DNA from: VGJW01 sp035286125
GTDB taxonomy: Bacteria > Cyanobacteriota > Sericytochromatia > S15B-MN24 > VGJW01
Length of the DNA: 17,483 bases
Assembly: GCA_035286125.1 (NCBI GenBank)
Contig: JAYKIS010000014.1
Span: 1-17,483, forward strand
Direction of reading: 5' to 3'
Shown: positions 15,302-17,483 of the stretch, in pieces
Position numbering within the stretch: position 1 is the stretch's first letter
Layout: each line of letters starts with the position of its first letter
Program-made: the position numbers and the translations under genes
The notes under the pieces: model-generated
Databases searched by the model: none
The model's input: the letters and a program-made list of their open reading frames with translations, nothing else
Told to the model about the DNA's origin: nothing

Positions 15302-16207
15302 CTACGAATTGTGACGCGCCTCGCCCAGTAGGCGCCGGGTCTCCCTGAATCCGTGAGGGGCCAGCAGTCCGGGAAGCAGGTGCTGTGCGGCGTGCGGGTG
15401 TCGTGCGAACCAGTCGCGCAGCCACGGCCACGCGGCATCCGGCCACCGGTCTCCGCCCGTCAGCAGCCACTCCAGTGCCCGGTGCACGGGCGTCATGCCC
15501 GTCATCAGCCGTACTTCCCATGTGGGTCGCCGGGCCAGGAACACGGCGGCCATCCGGCCACGCTGGGCCTCTGTCTCGATCCATCGGGGCAGGTCTTCCG
15601 GCCGGTAGGCCGGGTGGACATGGAAGCCGATCGCCTCCCGGGCGCGCTGCTGCTTCAGGCCGAGATCCCGCAGCCGCATCCCCAGTTCCAGGTCCTCCCA
15701 GCCGTATTCGGTGAAGGCAGGGTCGAAGCCGCCCGCCTCGCGCAGGATCCGCGTGGCCACGCCCACGTTCTTGGTGTCGAAGTAAGCCCTGGAGGGGTCC
15801 CGGACGGCGACGCCGGGGTTGCGTGGTGCTACCGGGTAGGGGACGTCGACGCTGATGCCCTGGGAGAATGCCGTCTCGCCGGCGCGGCGCAGGACGGCGG
15901 CATGGCCGCGCATGAAGCCCGGTGTCACGAGGACGTCGCTGTCGACATACACCAGCCAGGTGCCGGCAGCTTCGGCGATGCCGCGGTTGCGGGCCGCAGA
16001 GCGCCCGGCATTGGGGGCCCAGGCATGCCGGACGCGGGGGGCCTTGAGCTGGGGCAGGCCGTCCGTGCCGTCGGTCGAACCGTCGTCGATGACGAGGATC
16101 TCGTGACTGGGAGCCCCTTCCTGATCGAGCAGGGCATCCAGGCATCGCGCCAGCATGGCGACCCTGTTGTAGGTGATGACGACGATGGAGAGTTCGGGTT
16201 GGGACAT
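15302..16207 (-). CDS. Family 2 (GT-A fold) glycosyltransferase
   Basis: A 301-residue glycosyltransferase. The N-terminal strand is LSIVVITYNR (6-15). The nucleotide-sugar motif is DDGSTDGT (41-48), and NAGRSAARNRGI (66-77) is a common GT2 helix. The metal-binding DxD is YVDSDV (Asp 89, Asp 91). GGFDPAFTEYGWEDLELGMRL (159-179) carries the WED-type acceptor motif seen in GalNAc-transferase-like and chondroitin-type GT2 enzymes. There is no membrane helix. It probably moves a sugar from a nucleotide donor onto a glycan or protein; neither donor nor acceptor can be told. The ATG at 16207 gives the expected N-terminus. The frame runs open to 16381 but that part crosses tRNA-Trp. No clear Shine-Dalgarno sequence is present. 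It stands alone, divergent from the tRNA-Trp/secE genes. Confidence 0.88.
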   Translation of the reverse strand: MSQPELSIVVITYNRVAMLARCLDALLDQEGAPSHEILVIDDGSTDGTDGLPQLKAPRVRHAWAPNAGRSAARNRGIAEAAGTWLVYVDSDVLVTPGFMRGHAAVLRRAGETAFSQGISVDVPYPVAPRNPGVAVRDPSRAYFDTKNVGVATRILREAGGFDPAFTEYGWEDLELGMRLRDLGLKQQRAREAIGFHVHPAYRPEDLPRWIETEAQRGRMAAVFLARRPTWEVRLMTGMTPVHRALEWLLTGGDRWPDAAWPWLRDWFARHPHAAQHLLPGLLAPHGFRETRRLLGEARHNS

Positions 16208-16281
16208 CGGTCCACGGTTTGACGCGAGCGTGAGGGCGTGGTATCGAACATGATGCGCAACGTCGATCCCATCGGGTCCCG

Positions 16282-16309
16282 TTCCTGAAGAGGGCGGGTC
16301 CTTCATTAT
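16282..16309 (+). promoter_or_regulatory. Possible promoter of tRNA-Trp-secE-nusG
   Basis: TTCCTG (16282-16287), a 16-base spacer and CATTAT (16304-16309) form a weak sigma-70 type pair about 35 bases before tRNA-Trp. The same spot reads TTATAA on both strands, so it could also serve the divergent glycosyltransferase gene. Confidence 0.35.
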
Positions 16310-16344
16310 AAGGGGCAGACGCGGCGCATCCCTGTTGGCATCGG

Positions 16345-16417
16345 GCGGCGTTAGTTCAGGTGGTAGAACGGCGGTCTCCAAAACCGCATGTCGTGGGTTC
16401 GAGTCCTACACGCCGCG
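16345..16417 (+). tRNA. tRNA-Trp (anticodon CCA)
   Basis: A full cloverleaf of 73 bases. The acceptor stem is GCGGCGT/ACGCCGC and the D stem is GTTC/GAAC. The anticodon stem is GCGGT/ACCGC, and the loop CTCCAAA gives anticodon CCA. The T stem is GTGGG/CCTAC with loop TTCGAGT. The discriminator is G. The next bases are CCT, so the CCA tail is not encoded, unlike in tRNA-Asn of this window. A position just before secE-nusG-rplK is common in bacteria. Confidence 0.96.
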
Positions 16418-16448
16418 CCTCCAACTGTTTCCCCTATGGGTGTTTCCT

Positions 16449-16760
16449 TTGTCTGATCCGTCTTCCGTTCCGCCGTCCGGCCCCCAAGAGGCCGGTGAGG
16501 CTTCGCCTGCGGAGCCGGTGGACAAGGCGCTTCAGCTCAAGGGTTTCTCCCTGCCGACCTTCGGCCCCTCGATGGGCAAGGCCGGGACCTTCCTTTCCGA
16601 GGTCGGGGCCGAGTTCCAGAAGATCAGCTGGCCGACCCGCAGGCAGGTCCTGGTCGAGACATTGGTCGTCATCTTCGTCTGTGCGTTCCTGACCGGTCTG
16701 GTGATGGCCTACGACTGGCTCCTCACCCGGCTCGCGAACGCCGTCTTCTATGGCCAGTAG
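16449..16760 (+). CDS. secE: Protein translocase subunit SecE
   Basis: Single-span SecE of the SecYEG channel, about 103 residues. The amphipathic helix FLSEVGAEFQKISWPTRRQV (the EFQKISWPTR signature, about 55-64) is followed by one membrane helix (VETLVVIFVCAFLTGLVMAY, about 69-88). The first 33 residues are Pro/Glu-rich and poorly conserved. The start is uncertain. TTG at 16449 (giving MSDPSS) is preferred, GTG at 16440 is close, and ATG at 16572 would give only the core. None has a Shine-Dalgarno sequence. The gene starts about 30 bases after tRNA-Trp, so tRNA processing would leave a short leader. nusG follows after 26 bases. Confidence 0.9.
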   Translation: MSDPSSVPPSGPQEAGEASPAEPVDKALQLKGFSLPTFGPSMGKAGTFLSEVGAEFQKISWPTRRQVLVETLVVIFVCAFLTGLVMAYDWLLTRLANAVFYGQ

Positions 16761-16786
16761 GCCTTCCCAGCACCAGAGGTCCGAAC

Positions 16787-17347
16787 ATGCAGGCCGATCG
16801 CAAGTGGTTCGTCATCAACACCTACTCCGGTTATGAGGAGCGGGTTCGCGAGAACCTCATCCGCCGGGTGGAGTCGATGGGCATGGAAGACCGCATCTTC
16901 CACGTCGAGGTGCCCGAGGAGATGGTCGTCGACTACAAGGACGGCAAGCGTGTCGAGCGCCCCCGCAAGGTTTTCCCGGGGTACGTGCTCGTCGAGATGA
17001 GCGTGGCCGGTGGCAAGATCGACGACGAGGCCTGGCACGTCGTCCGCAACACCCCAGGCGTCACGTCGTTTGTCGGGTCCTCGTCCGGCGCGGTCTCGAA
17101 GCCAACCCCGCTGTCCCCCAGCGAGGTCCGCAAGATCTTCCGCCGCTCGGCCCAGAAGGCGCGCGCCCAGGTCGACTTCGAGGCTGGCGATCACGTCAAG
17201 GTCATCGGTGGTCCCTTCGCTGACTTCGCGGGCGATATCGTCGAAGTGAGCCACGAGCGCGGCAAGGTCAAGGTCACCGTGCCCGTCTTCGGTCGTCTGA
17301 CTCCGGTCGAACTCGAGTTCAGCCAGATTCAGAAGGTCGCCAAGTAA
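16787..17347 (+). CDS. nusG: Transcription termination/antitermination protein NusG
   Basis: A 186-residue NusG that binds the RNA polymerase clamp and, by the KOW domain, ribosomal S10 or Rho. The NGN domain spans about 5-118, with WFVINTYSGYE (7-17), the FPGYVLVEM strand (63-71), VVRNTPGVTSFVG (85-97) and LSPSEVRKI. The KOW domain (about 133-186) shows GDHVKVIGGPFADFAGDIVEV and ends FGRLTPVELEFSQIQKV. The ATG has AGAGG 7 bases upstream. It sits in the conserved order secE-nusG-rplK, with 41 bases before rplK. Confidence 0.97.
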   Translation: MQADRKWFVINTYSGYEERVRENLIRRVESMGMEDRIFHVEVPEEMVVDYKDGKRVERPRKVFPGYVLVEMSVAGGKIDDEAWHVVRNTPGVTSFVGSSSGAVSKPTPLSPSEVRKIFRRSAQKARAQVDFEAGDHVKVIGGPFADFAGDIVEVSHERGKVKVTVPVFGRLTPVELEFSQIQKVAK

Positions 17348-17388
17348 GTTTCCCAACCCCCCAAGGTCCAGAAGGCAAGGATTGAACA

Positions 17389-17483
17389 ATGGCCAAGAAA
17401 GTAACCGCCAAGGTCAAGCTGGCGCTCCCCGCCGGCAAGGCCAATCCCGCTCCTCCGGTCGGTCCCGCGCTGGGTCAGCACGG
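17389..17483 (+). CDS. rplK: Ribosomal protein L11, 5' part
   Basis: The first 31 codons are present before the window ends. MAKKVTAKVKLALPAGKA followed by NPAPPVGPALGQHG is the conserved N-terminus of L11, including the proline-rich segment that contacts 23S rRNA and release factors. AAGG lies 8 bases before the ATG. It follows nusG as in most bacteria. Confidence 0.95.
   Translation, partial: MAKKVTAKVKLALPAGKANPAPPVGPALGQH

Noticed and set aside
16208..16381. 58-codon upstream extension of the glycosyltransferase
   Set aside because: It crosses tRNA-Trp on the other strand and adds no GT2 sequence; the ATG at 16207 gives the usual N-terminus.
16335..16448. Upstream extension of secE
   Set aside because: The open frame passes through tRNA-Trp; the SecE start must lie after the tRNA.

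Overview
This is a G+C-rich chromosomal window (about two thirds G/C by eye) made almost entirely of housekeeping genes. It has no insertion sequence, prophage or CRISPR array. The lineage cannot be fixed from sequence alone. Several traits point to the Gram-positive/Terrabacteria side rather than Proteobacteria: the block remA-gmk-rpoZ-coaBC-priA, a CGAAC-N4-GTACG LexA-type box at recA, an LCP/LytR_C-type membrane protein, and tRNA-Trp directly before secE-nusG-rplK. A non-photosynthetic cyanobacterial sister lineage, a deep Bacillota-like lineage or a candidate phylum would all fit; this is inference.

Layout. Bases 1-290 hold no convincing gene. They carry short CCAGAGCC-type repeats and the terminator of tRNA-Asn(GTT), which is read leftward with its own promoter. 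A rightward pair follows (444-2272): a divergent LCP-like membrane protein with a LytR_C domain, and a LolD/MacB-type ABC ATPase without a permease. A long leftward block (9236 to 2280) reads remA, gmk, rpoZ, coaBC, priA, a primary-like sigma-70 factor, and recA. The first five genes are tightly packed behind one good promoter. recA has its own promoter with a LexA-like operator just downstream of the -10 box.

The rightward segment 9374-13483 begins with a 637-residue protein of unknown function. Its C-terminal half carries a Gln/Cys...His...Asp arrangement like clan CA cysteine peptidases. The pair panB-miaB follows, overlapping in TGATG. Next come three leftward genes: a GT2 glycosyltransferase, speD with a very strong promoter and Shine-Dalgarno sequence, and a eukaryotic-type UDPGP pyrophosphorylase. 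A strong terminator lies between speD and the UDPGP gene, and an A+T-rich gap lies between speD and the glycosyltransferase. The window closes with rightward tRNA-Trp(CCA), secE, nusG and the first 31 codons of rplK.

How the genes relate. panB and coaBC act in the same pantothenate/CoA pathway but lie apart on opposite strands. rpoZ, the sigma factor and nusG serve transcription. priA and recA serve replication restart and recombination, with recA probably SOS-controlled. The LCP-like protein, the UDP-sugar pyrophosphorylase, the glycosyltransferase and RemA could all bear on the cell surface, but no single gene cluster shows this. The best candidate for something undescribed is the peptidase-like orphan at 9374-11287; the degenerate LCP protein is second.
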